DNA from: Calcarisporiella thermophila CBS 279.70
Taxonomy: Eukaryota; Calcarisporiellomycota
NCBI RefSeq assembly: GCF_041956535.1
Contig: NW_027192223.1
Location: 45,879 to 109,878, forward strand
Direction of reading: 5' to 3'
Length of the DNA stretch: 64,000 nucleotides
Part shown: piece by piece, positions 9,921 to 19,956 of the stretch
How positions within the stretch are numbered: position 1 is the stretch's first letter
Layout of the letters: the number at the start of each line of letters is the position of its first letter
Position numbers and translations under genes: made by a program
The notes under the pieces: generated by a model
The model's database searches: none
Seen by the model: only the letters and a program-made list of their open reading frames with translations
Told to the model about the DNA's origin: nothing

Positions 9921-10307
9921 ATGAAATACATCTTCGCTCTGTTTACTTTCTTGGCAATCCTTGCCACTACTTTTGCCAAGGACGAAAAAATTCGTGGTCT
10001 CGTTAATCGAGATGGGAGTGTCACTAATTTTGGAGTAAAACGCACCACAACAAAGCGCTACAATATTGGATTCTATCTTACAAATTTCCCAGACTGTGCT
10101 AAATATTTATATATTCGAGTTAACCCAGTCAATGCCGCTCCCTTTGATTGGCGTCGCTACCAGAAGAGTGATGAAAATGGACCCACTAATTCAGTTATTG
10201 GAGTTGATGTTCTTGCTGGAACGACTTTCACGCTTGATGCCAAGATTTCTCCTGCTGTGACTTCAAGCTGCGACACCCACTTTGAGGGTTTTCTTGGTTA
10301 TGTTTAA
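9921..10307 (+). CDS. Small secreted protein, copy 2 (128 aa)
   Basis: A paralogue of the gene at 8941, in the same orientation and also intronless. It has a signal peptide (residues 1-19, cut near TTFAK). It keeps VNRDGSVTNFG, RTTT, FPDCAKYLYIRVNP, PFDWR, GTTFTLDAKISPAV and both cysteines. The two proteins differ at many surface positions while cysteines and aromatic blocks are kept, so the pair is an old duplication under constraint rather than a recent copy. Function unknown. Confidence 0.85.
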   Translation: MKYIFALFTFLAILATTFAKDEKIRGLVNRDGSVTNFGVKRTTTKRYNIGFYLTNFPDCAKYLYIRVNPVNAAPFDWRRYQKSDENGPTNSVIGVDVLAGTTFTLDAKISPAVTSSCDTHFEGFLGYV

Positions 10308-11017
10308 TTGACATCAAACTTAGAATACACTAGGTACTCATCACTCATTGCTACTTTATTTAATTTTAATTTTGAATAAAGCTCTCTGAATGTATTTTAA
10401 AGCCTTTTAACCAATGCATATACTATTTTCAAACCAACTCTGCCTGGTAATAACTACAATATCGTTATCAATGGCACTATTAATTATCAATCGATTCAAA
10501 GTAAATATATTAACATACTAAGAAAAAACAATTATTAACGAAAATACGAGATTACTACAGCAGCATATCATGTAAATTGATATTAATATTAAGAAGGATA
10601 CTTCAGCTCAATATTTTTAATGAGATTGTAGCGGAATGCTTGTATGGAATATTTAGTAGTAAGTTTTGAAAATGAAAAGGAAATAATATAAAAATGCGCT
10701 AGAAGATATTTTCATTAAAGGTCTTGAATTATTTTATATTAAACCGTGAAATTTTCAATAGTTTTAAATAATGCCTCATATATGCTTGAGTATTATGACA
10801 ATATCTTTTTTATATACAAATGCCCCAACAGTCTAATTCAGCTACACATGAAACTTGGTGTTGAGTTATATTATGTTATATATGGGTTAGGTACGAATGA
10901 TCAGAAAATCTTTAATTAAATTAATACATTTTGCTCCTCCTATTGAATCGGATGCTTCATCGAAGCTCTGTGCCGATTTCCAACTTTTAAGTGCATTTGA
11001 ATCCGTTTCAATTTTAG
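10308..11017. other. Intergenic with a short repeat of the copy-1 upstream region
   Basis: 10535-10554 repeats 8787-8806 (18 of 20). No third secreted-protein gene follows it. Otherwise AT-rich and empty. Confidence 0.45.
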
Positions 11018-11176
11018 GCTTGCAGAAAACTTGAAGGGCCCTTATTGTTGAAAGACTCGAAATGCTTGAAATCAGCTATGCGGGTGGGATATCAACCAGG
11101 CATTCAGGCTAGTGCACTTTTCTGCCTGCAGGCCAGTGGCAGCGTTGGTGGCTGGGAAAGGATCAAGGAAGTATGA
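11018..11176 (+). other. Exon-like orphan fragment (52 codons plus stop)
   Basis: It follows a splice-acceptor-like TTTTAG and reads ACRKLEGPLLLKDSKCLKS, then AMRVGYQPGIQASALFCLQ, then ASGSVGGWERIKEV, ending at TGA 11174-11176. A donor-like GTATGA overlaps the end. Composition is protein-like and GC is higher than around it. No start or partner exon was found and I do not recognise the family. It could be a gene relic or one exon of an unseen gene. Confidence 0.3.
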
Positions 11177-11541
11177 TTTAATTAGAGATAACCCAGTATG
11201 GCTTAAATATATATTCCACAAGAACCATGTGAAAAATATTGCGTTCAAGTGGCAATCTGCGTGCTTATTTTGATCTCATTAAAAGATAGAAACTTTATTA
11301 CTCTAGTCATATTTTGGAAATATAAATTTGACAGCTGAAATTAGAATATTTCTATCGAAGTTGCGTTTTATTTCTATTTACGCTTGATATCAAGTAATAA
11401 TAAACAACATAAAATAATGGGAAGAAGTCGCGATGCCATCCAAACAAAGTGTAACTGTAACAAATTATATAATATTAAGAATTGGAGTAACATATCCCCC
11501 CTAACATCCCACTTCCACTATTTTGCAGGATATCCATCTCT
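11177..11541. other. Intergenic, no gene seen
   Basis: AT-rich 3' flank of the uL10m gene. I see nothing structured. Confidence 0.5.
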
Positions 11542-12129
11542 CTATTCACTTGAATCAGAATATTTTTGATTCTGCTCAACATACTGCTGTAGTGCAAACA
11601 CCAGGTTTTGAGCATTCTGTGAGAGCAGGGCATGTAATCTCCGTGTGGGTTCTTGTAATACTCCTATGAGTTCTGCCCGTAATTGCTCCATTCCAGGCAA
11701 ACTCGCCACACGCTCAAGTCCAGCATGATCAAGTAAGGCGCCCTCTGCTTTGCCGCCCACAACCAATATTTTACGATGCTTTCCAACAACCTTCATAAGA
11801 TCAGTAAGCGAAGCGGTCTCAGAGGAGATAAGACAAATAGGACCAACTGCCAAAGGACTCAGGTTTTCAACAGGAGAATCACGAAGAGCAGCTTGAAGTA
11901 TACGCAAACGCACAACTTGGGCGCGAGCATCCAGAGGAGAGAGTTGTTGACGTAGGAGCGTGAATTCGTTGACATTGAGGTTGTTGTGTTGAGCTACAAG
12001 CAGTGTACGCGCTTTGAGATGCTCAGCATATTGATTATACAGATAAGCGCGGCGCGGAGGATGTGGTTTAATTCGCTGACGTCCAGTGGACGGAGAGGTC
12101 TCGTGAGCCATGTGTCTAATTTGGATCAT
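11542..12129 (-). CDS. Mitochondrial large ribosomal subunit protein uL10m
   Basis: A single-exon protein of 195 aa (189 aa if the second ATG at 12111 is used). It shows the ribosomal L10 fold: the helix LLVAQHNNLNVNEFTLLRQQL, a central strand region ILVVGGKAEGALLD, and the C-terminal RAELIGVLQEPTRRLHALL, which resembles bacterial L10 before its L7/L12-binding helix. The basic N-terminus fits a mitochondrial protein. It would form the base of the L7/L12 stalk. A GGTTAGGTAG motif about 125 bp upstream recalls HomolE-like elements, weakly. The gene lies tail-first after NOP7 in the same orientation. Confidence 0.8.
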   Translation of the reverse strand: MIQIRHMAHETSPSTGRQRIKPHPPRRAYLYNQYAEHLKARTLLVAQHNNLNVNEFTLLRQQLSPLDARAQVVRLRILQAALRDSPVENLSPLAVGPICLISSETASLTDLMKVVGKHRKILVVGGKAEGALLDHAGLERVASLPGMEQLRAELIGVLQEPTRRLHALLSQNAQNLVFALQQYVEQNQKYSDSSE

Positions 12130-12471
12130 CTCTATTTAATAGAAGAAAAAATAAATAGGATAAATCAAGAAGAAAATATTCGCCCAACTAACCAATGCTG
12201 GACCGAATGTTCTGATTCACCACACGAGATAGAGGGCAACGCATATTATTAAGGTTAGGTAGTAGCGTATTCATTGTTGCTTTCAACTAGCCTTGCTAAT
12301 AAATTGCCTCAGTTAAGTCTGTTGTCCCCTAATGTAAGTTGATGTTTGTGGCGCAGTATTCTTTTTCACCAAGCAGATTTTCAATATAAGAGGTGTATTG
12401 AAAATGAGAATAAAAAAAAATATAGCGAAATATGAGCTATGAAAGGAAGAGAAACGGACAAGCTTAATTGC
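12130..12471. other. Intergenic between NOP7 and uL10m
   Basis: This is the promoter region of uL10m. It contains AAGGTTAGGTAG near 12251-12262. No gene. Confidence 0.5.
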
Positions 12472-14483
12472 CTAAGGATGTTTTTTAGATGATCTAGGCG
12501 TTTTTTTCGAAGGCGCTTTCGCTGGAGTACTCGTGGGAGCTTTTACCGGTGTCTCATTTACAGTATTGCCCTTAAGTTTTTTCTCCACCTTTTGAAGAGT
12601 TTTTCCTGCTTTTCTCTGCTTCACATCCTCCTCCTTCTCTTTAGCCAAGAGTTCTTGCTTTCTGTTCTGCAGCTTAGCAACCTCGGCCTCTTTCCGTTTT
12701 CGCCCGTACTCGATTTTGTTGTATAATTTCTGTTGCTTTCGTGTCATCATAATCTTAGCGAGCTCGTGAACTTCTTTCTCTTCGCTCTGCACCGTAGTTA
12801 TGCGCGATTTCTTTGCCTTTTTGTTTTCATTTTCTTGAACCTCAGTCTTGGATTTGCGCTTGCGAGCTCCAGCAGATTGTTCGACATAATCGCTATATGA
12901 AATGCCCGCTGCTTCAGCTTCGAGTTCCTTCTGATAGACGTCTTCCTCATCCTCCTCCTCCTCCTCCTCCTCCTCAAATTCTTCTTCATTTCCCTCATCA
13001 TCCTCATCATCCTCATTCTCAATTCCCATTTCTCCATCAATCTGCTTGTCATCACCCCTAACATCATCGTCGTTAGTCTTATTTTCCGGCTCAAAACCAT
13101 CTATTGCTTCTTTTGGAACATAATCTCCTTCTTTTACTTCAACGAATGGACTCAAATGGGGTGGAAGCGTCTGACCGGGGCCATAGGGCTGCGTGCGTAG
13201 TAGTTTCTTCGCATTAACGCAATCATATACCCATTGCGGTTGCACGTAATTGCGCGTAAGATGTTGCTTCCCAGCATCTGGTCGATCACACACTTGATGA
13301 GTTATGCGAGCGTCACTTTCCATGTAAGGTGAACCAGCTCCTAGTACTGGATCCCACCCTACGTTTCCACCGAATGCCCGCACAATGAACTCGAGAGAAT
13401 ATCGCGGCACTTCACGTGAAAGATAAATAACACAACCAGCAAAGAGACGCTGGTGCTCACGCTCCTCAATATGTGCCTGTTTAATATCCTCGAGTGTAAA
13501 TCCACGCATCTCTTCGGTCGGCTTTTCAAATATTTTATCCTCCACACTTCCTACCATAGCCTCTTCTCCATCGTCAGCTGGTTTCTCGCCTTCTTCGCTA
13601 AAGTCGTCCGATTTTTCCACTACCCATGCGTCTAATCCCGCAGCCCCGTTGGCGAGAGAAGTATCTTGGCGTGGAGGGTACACCAACTTTAAGTCTGAGA
13701 AAAGGCGGAAATTCACAAACCCAACTAGGGTACGATAAAACTCAAGGAAAGTGAGCATCACTCGAAAATCAACATCCGAAGGCACAGCTTGGCTGAACTG
13801 GTATGGAACGACCCATGTGATGGGCTGCCCGTGGATTTCTGCCTGGTAATAAATCCCTTTGATAGAAAGAAAAGTTTTGCGTAAAGCGCGTGCGCGAATA
13901 ACATAGTGCTGAAATTCAGCCGAGAGTCGCTGGCAATCTTCAATTAATTCAGATTTAACCTTGTCAGTTTGTGGCATAGTTGCAAAAAGAAAGATCATGC
14001 AAAGTGCGTCGTCAAGATCACGAAGTGCGTCAATGAATGATGGGTAACGCTCTTTCACAATGTGGTCGAGAGTATATGTAGGTTTATTTTCGCGAAGTGA
14101 ACGAGCAATACTGTATTCTTTGCGCACGGCTGCCTTGGCGAGCTTGCGAACGAACACTTTGTGTTCGCGGAATTTTTGGAGAAGAGGTTCATGGAGTAAG
14201 TATTGAATGTCTTTGGTGTAATAGAAAGTAGTAGGCTTCGTCGATCCCTTGTTTGCTTTCTTCTTATTTTTAGGCTCACGAGGGTAGATACCCTTGAGAA
14301 TACATAAGCGCCTAGAAGAATGGAGTGGAGGGAGAATTAGTGTCAATTCAACAAAGTTAACGAAAATTGCAATCAAATTTACCGAAAATCAGCCAAGCTC
14401 ACTTGAAGTTTCTTTACAGCAAGTGAACGGGTTATATAATTCGTAGCCGCTCCCGCCTCTCCTTTCTTCTTGATCTTTCCCAT
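12472..14483 (-). CDS. NOP7: Pescadillo homologue NOP7 (60S ribosome assembly)
   Basis: Two exons: 14383-14483 ([11 protein letters not shown] start) and 12472-14311, joined by a 71-bp intron to give 646 aa. The splice restores the canonical [13 protein letters not shown] of the pescadillo N-terminal domain. Further blocks are [33 protein letters not shown] and [16 protein letters not shown] domain follows at about residues 320-430 ([16 protein letters not shown] to PQWVYDC). The tail is very acidic, then Lys-rich with a coiled coil. Nop7 acts with Erb1 and Ytm1 in 27S pre-rRNA processing in the nucleolus. A TGTGACAG box, one base off HomolD, lies about 100 bp upstream. Confidence 0.96.
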
Positions 14484-16285
14484 GGTCGAATATCTCTGCT
14501 TACAATAATGAGAAAGGTAGAGGATTTCTAAAAAATTGAGACTAGTAAAATGTTTACATGTGGCTTGGTGCCAGTCTCAGAAAAGCTGTCACATCAATAA
14601 TTGCATTAAACTTCTTGATTTTGAATATAAAGTTGTATATGTAAACGATTTGAAATGGTCCAATTATCAATGACTTTCAACATAGTATACCTGAAAATAT
14701 AATCGAGGCAAACTTTATAGGTTGGAAGCTTACTAATATTTAGTAGAAATCATGGCGATGGTGAAGGTAACTTAAGCAACGATCATTCTGTTATAATAAT
14801 AAACGTTTTGGTTGCCAGTTATACGTCAATTATCCAAAGCTATTGAAATCTAATGGCTATTGGCAAATTGAAATAAACGAATCATCTCATATCTGTAACT
14901 AATTCTAATATATTTGAGCGAATATCCAGGCGCTTGCAATCACAGCAGCAAAACTACAAATATTTATATTCTTATATTATTAAATCCGTTATGATTGTTG
15001 AGTCAATAGAATAACTAATAAAGGGAAATAATTCCATTGTGAAGTAGTTTCACCCACAATTAAAATACCATAGAATTCTGTACAAAATACCAGAAAAACA
15101 CTTGTAACTTGATTTTGAATAGCCCCTCATACATGAAATAGATCTCATTAATCGGAAAATCTCTATAATCACTTTATTTATTTCATATTCACTAGTCCTA
15201 TCAATTTACTTGAGCAGACTTTGTGATTCTATGGTTTATATTCGGCCAATATATCTGTAGAATTGTCATTTGGTTCGACTGATTTTTTTGGTAAGAGCTA
15301 TTCAATATATGTGATCTTAACATACAAAATGAGACTTGAAGAGACCAGGATATGCCTTTAAAACATAAACACAATTCTATTTCATATCTTGACGAATAAA
15401 CAATTTAATATAAAAAAGCTGATCTAAACTTGATTGCATTCATGGAGAAGACATACTAAATGTCCTACATCCTTTCATGCTCACCTAAATACCCTGTCCA
15501 ACATAACAATGAACAGCTAACATATTTAGAATCCAATGCAATCTTTGATTCAGTGAGCACCATTACTTCACATCAAAGATTAATATTTACGAGCTTACTG
15601 ATGTGAAATCATTTAGTTTGCCTTTTTTTTTTATTTATTCTCCTTAGATTTTTACAGAGTCATGTATTTATACAAAATATTTTTATACAGTATTATATTG
15701 GGCCCCATTAGGATGGTCAGATCGGAGGCTATGGTCGAATTGTGAAAAGCCAATAGCAGTACTCTATACCTGTATTTAACCATTTTTACTATTCCTATAC
15801 TCTATCTCGCCAGGCTCTCTCCAAATTTGTAGGTAAAGATTGTAAAAACACACACCAGATGTAGGTTCAATTTTATCAGTTTTTATTAACACCACATCCA
15901 TTTCTTAGGACTACTTCTGTTATTTCAATTTAAAGAAAAATACCTAGACTTTGTACTCCTTATATTTTATTGTTTTTTGGGATTCAACCATGTGTGATTC
16001 TTTTTTACATAAATGAAACCCTTATTACCTTCTGAGTACAGATATTCATATATACATTAAATTTTGTACTAGCGTTTTATTAAATTGATATAGAGGAGAA
16101 AGTTAAAGAATAGTTTAAACAAATCTGTTGACAACCTTGTTGGGTGGCATGTAGAACAATTCTAAGACATTGAAATAAGGTGGCTTAGAAAATACGTCAA
16201 TCAAGTAGCCCACACACTCTTTCCTTTTCTGTTGGAAACGCGTAGAATACCCTTTTGACTTTTTTCTTGACAACATATATCAACA
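14484..16285. other. Long intergenic region between NOP7 and RanBP1
   Basis: About 1.8 kb of AT-rich DNA acting as a divergent promoter region. CTGTCACA at 14586-14593 is a near-HomolD box for NOP7. No coding pattern, tRNA or clear repeat was found. A T-run at about 15623 might be an old retroelement tail, but nothing else supports that. Confidence 0.5.
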
Positions 16286-17276
16286 ATGGCTGACACTGCA
16301 AAGAACCCCGCTGTAGAAAATGTGCAGCAAGAGGTGAGTAATATGTTATACTGGATGGATGGATGTATCAAAGATGATAGAAGATGAACATGGAGTTCGT
16401 ATAACCATATGGAACATTGAGCAAAATGATCATCTTATTTTTGGATCTCAGTTATATCCATGCTTTTAACTCATAATCTCTATATAATTATCTCAGTATT
16501 TTATTGTTCTAATCTTTATGATCATTTGATCTTAATATAGGAGGAAGTTGAAGCTTCTCCCGATGTTCATTTTGAGCCCATCGTGAAGCTCGAAGAGGTT
16601 GAGGTCAAGACGATGGAAGAGAATGAGGATGTTCTCTTTAAAATGTACGTGTTTACAAAAAGGGTTTTGAGCACAAGCTGATTTATAATTGTGGTTATAC
16701 TGCGTTATGATATAGGCGCGCCAAGCTTTTCCGTTTCGAAAAGTCCAGTAATGAGTGGAAGGAACGTGGCACTGGAGATGTTAAATTTTTGCAGCATCGT
16801 GATGATAAGCTAGTTCGACTTGTGATGCGCCGTGACAAAACCCACAAAGTGTGCGCGAATCATTTAAGTATGCCAAAGATTTCAATTTCGGCATTACATT
16901 GAAGTAATGTGTTAATTTAATTTTTTTAGTTCATCCTGATATGAAACTCTCCCCTAATGTGGGTTCGGACAGGAGCTGGGTTTACGCTGTTGCTGCTGAT
17001 CTTTCTGATGGTGAGCCCAAACCAGAAACTCTTGCCATCCGCTTTGCAAACTCTGAAAGTACGTGCTGAAAGATGTATATTATGTCTTCATTGATTCTCA
17101 CTCGACTCGATTGTTGATTAGACGCTAACCAGTTCAAGGAAAAATTCGAAGAGGTTCAAAAGAATAACAATGAGCTTCTGACAAAGAAAGAGGGTAAGGC
17201 TACCTCCGAAGAGAAGAAAGAAAAGAAAGAGGAGGAGGAAGAGAAGGTGAAGGAGGAGGAAGAGGAGCAGCTTTAA
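16286..17276 (+). CDS. Ran-binding protein 1 (RanBP1/Yrb1)
   Basis: Five exons (16286-16333, 16541-16644, 16716-16867, 16930-17058, 17122-17276) give 195 aa. The RanBD1 domain fills the middle: VHFEPIVKLEEVEVKTMEEN, RAKLFRFEKSSNEWKERGTG, RLVMRRDKTHKVCANH and SWVYAVAADLSDG. The C-terminus is Glu/Lys-rich. It binds Ran-GTP and helps RanGAP drive GTP hydrolysis at the cytoplasmic side of nuclear pores. Size matches yeast Yrb1 (about 200 aa). All junctions keep frame. Confidence 0.95.
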
Positions 17277-17612
17277 ATATGATATTGTAGCTTAGACCCC
17301 CATGCATTTCTTTTTCGAACATTTATTTTACTTCTTCCTTCTACTCTTACACCTTTTATTTTGGTCGATTTTTTCTTGAAATGAAAAAATATATAAATAA
17401 CTCAAATAATTCCTATTCACTTAATATATCTATATATTTTCTCTTTATATTTCAAAATCTATAAAGGAATCATTAAATCTGCAGATGTTCGATTCGGTAT
17501 GTGACTGCTTCGTGACAATTGATTTACTGTAAACAATAAAATAGCGAAGAAAAAAATCTTTGTTCTTTCTTTTCACTCTTTGTTAAGAGTTCCGCCATTA
17601 ATCCATCTTAAC
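17277..17612. other. Intergenic between RanBP1 and NOP58
   Basis: Holds the RanBP1 3' flank and the NOP58 promoter, including a HomolD box at 17500-17507. No gene. Confidence 0.6.
17500..17507 (+). promoter_or_regulatory. HomolD box upstream of NOP58
   Basis: TGTGACTG in gene orientation, 106 bp before the ATG. It is followed by C and then a second GTGAC (17512-17516). It is identical to the fission-yeast HomolD core (CAGTCACA inverted). Confidence 0.6.
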
Positions 17613-19530
17613 ATGCTTGTGCTTTTTGAGACACCGGCGGGCTACGCCCTTTTTAAGCTTCTTGATGATGGCAAGATTGAAAAACCAGAGGAGCTCTATA
17701 AAGCTTTTGAGTCGCCAGAGAGTGCTAACAAGCTGTAATTTTCAGGGTTTTGGTACATGCTTAATCTTTTTCTAAAATCCTTTTTTATTTCAATAGTGTC
17801 AAGTTGCAAGCCTTTGGCAAGTTTGAAAATACGACTGATGCCCTTTCTGCGGTAACTGGAATTGTGGAAGGAAAACTACCTAAAAATCTCAAAGAGTTCC
17901 TCTCTGCTGAGCTAAGTGAAAAAGATATCAAAAAAGAGAGCCTTATCGTTGCTGACCCAAAGCTTGGTAATCTTTATATTTTTGGCAAAAGATTCTTTTA
18001 TATCCCTGACTATTTTAACACTTAAATTAGGTTCTGCAATTAACAAAAAGGTTGGCATCAAGGTTGTTTCGGATTCCACTGTACTGGATCTCTATCGTGG
18101 TATTCGTGGCCAACTCGAATCACTTCTTACCGGCCTTTCCTCTCAAGATCTTAACTCAATGATCCTCGGCTTGTCACATTCCCTTTCACGCTACAAGCTC
18201 AAATTCTCTCCCGACAAGGTTGATACTATGATTGTGCAAGCCATTGCTCTTCTCGATGATCTTGATAAAGAATTGAATACCTACGCCATGCGTGCTAAAG
18301 AGTGGTACGGCTGGCACTTCCCTGAAATGGGCAAGATTATCGTCGATAATCTTGTTTACGCTAAAGTTGTGCGTGCAATGGGCTTCCGATCGAATGCGCA
18401 AGAAACAGATTTTTCTGCGATTCTACCTGAGGAACTGGAAAAGGAACTGAAAGATGCTGCAGAGGTGTCAATGGGCACAGAAATCTCAGATGAGGATCTT
18501 ATCAATATCAATGCTTTGTGTGACCAAGTTATCACAATGTCAGAATATCGTGCACAACTCTATGAGTACCTAAAGAATCGTATGCAAGCCATCGCACCGA
18601 ATCTTACAATGTAAAATACTAAAACGGAATCTTTATTTTTGGGTTAACATCAAAATTAATATTTATTTCTTTTCGTCTAGGCTTGTAGGAGAACTCGTTG
18701 GCGCTCGCCTCATTGCGCACGCTGGCAGTCTAATGAATCTTGCAAAACATCCAGCTAGTACTGTCCAAATCCTTGGAGCCGAGAAAGCATTGTTCCGTGC
18801 GCTTAAAACTAAACATGATACACCCAAATATGGTCTTATCTATCATGCAAGTCTCGTGGGTCAGGCGGGTCCAAAACTAAAGGGCAAGGTAACTAAACTT
18901 AGGAGAAATCATACTATTGTTTATAGTTATTTTGCTAACAATTTAACTTTTGTTCATGCTTCAATAGATCGCCAGAATGGTTGCTACTAAGGCTGCTATT
19001 TCCATTCGTGTTGATGCACTTGGTGACAAAGATACTCCTGAAGTTGGTATGGAAAATCGGGCAAAAGTGGAAGCACGCCTACGACAACTTGAGGGTCGCG
19101 CTGGTGTAAAAGTTAATGTTGACAAGAGTGCTAAACAGCAGAAGAAATTTGAATTTACACCGTAAGTACAATTGTTTCTATATATTAAAATCGCAAAATT
19201 GTGATTCACACAGCTTTTTTGTGTTTATTCTGCATCAGATCAAAGACCTATAATGCATCGGCGGATGCTGCAGTTGGAGAGAAGAAAGATAAGAAACGGA
19301 AAGTAGATGACGAGGCTATGGATGAGGATGAAAATAAAGAAGAAAGTGGTGCAGAGGAGGAAGAGGAAGAAGAAGAAGAGGAAAAGAAGAAAGAGAAGAA
19401 AAAGAAAGAGAAGAAGGAGAAGAAAGAGAAAAAGAAAGACAAGAAGGAGAAGGAGGATAAAAAGAGGAAAGCTGAAGATGAGAGTGAATCAAAGGAAAAG
19501 AAGAAGAAGAAGAAGAAGGAATCAAAGTAG
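17613..19530 (+). CDS. NOP58: Nop58, core protein of box C/D snoRNPs
   Basis: Six exons (17613-17734, 17797-17966, 18031-18610, 18681-18888, 18968-19161, 19239-19530) give 521 aa. The protein has the NOP5 N-terminal domain ([20 protein letters not shown]), a coiled coil and the Nop domain with [20 protein letters not shown] and [10 protein letters not shown]. The tail is KKE/KKD-rich, typical of eukaryotic Nop58. It scaffolds fibrillarin on C/D snoRNAs for 2'-O-methylation and is needed for U3 function. Splices were checked for phase at each junction. Confidence 0.97.
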
Positions 19531-19956
19531 GAATGCTGATAGATATGTATTAAGTAAAATGATTCAATTTTTGCAATAAATGAAACAATACAAGTATAAT
19601 ATATAGCTAATTTTTGGCAAATTTGATAGTCTTTTCTCTGTCGTTAAGTATATTAGTATGGTGTGGGTAAGAAAAGAACTTGCAATGAATTTGAAGACAT
19701 TGGATTTTTATTTTCATGTTCACTTTGTTCATGAAATTACTTTGAAAAAAAAAGTTGAAGGGCTTTTTATTTGACTACGTATTTATTAAATAGTCAAATC
19801 ATAATGAACTCTCTTAGAAAGATTTGTGACTGCTAAAAACTTTGTTTGACGAACAAAGCGTAAACAAACTATATGTGAAATAAATAGGTAGATTTTGAGC
19901 AAATTTTTGGCAAACACTCTTTCTCTCTTATTTTCTTTAAATTTTAATTTTTGATA
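19531..19956. other. Intergenic between NOP58 and NOG2
   Basis: NOP58 3' flank and NOG2 promoter, with a HomolD box at 19825-19832. No gene. Confidence 0.6.
19825..19832 (+). promoter_or_regulatory. HomolD box upstream of NOG2
   Basis: TGTGACTG followed by C, in gene orientation, about 125 bp before the ATG. Same 9-mer as at NOP58 and SWT1. Confidence 0.6.

Noticed and set aside
12950-13060. Glu-rich triplet run in NOP7 as a possible microsatellite array
   Set aside because: Acidic low-complexity tracts are normal in pescadillo, Nop58, A190 and Esf1. The repeats are coding and not unusual.
15600-15720. A T-run taken as a third LINE tail
   Set aside because: No hairpin, target duplication or coding remnant accompanies it.
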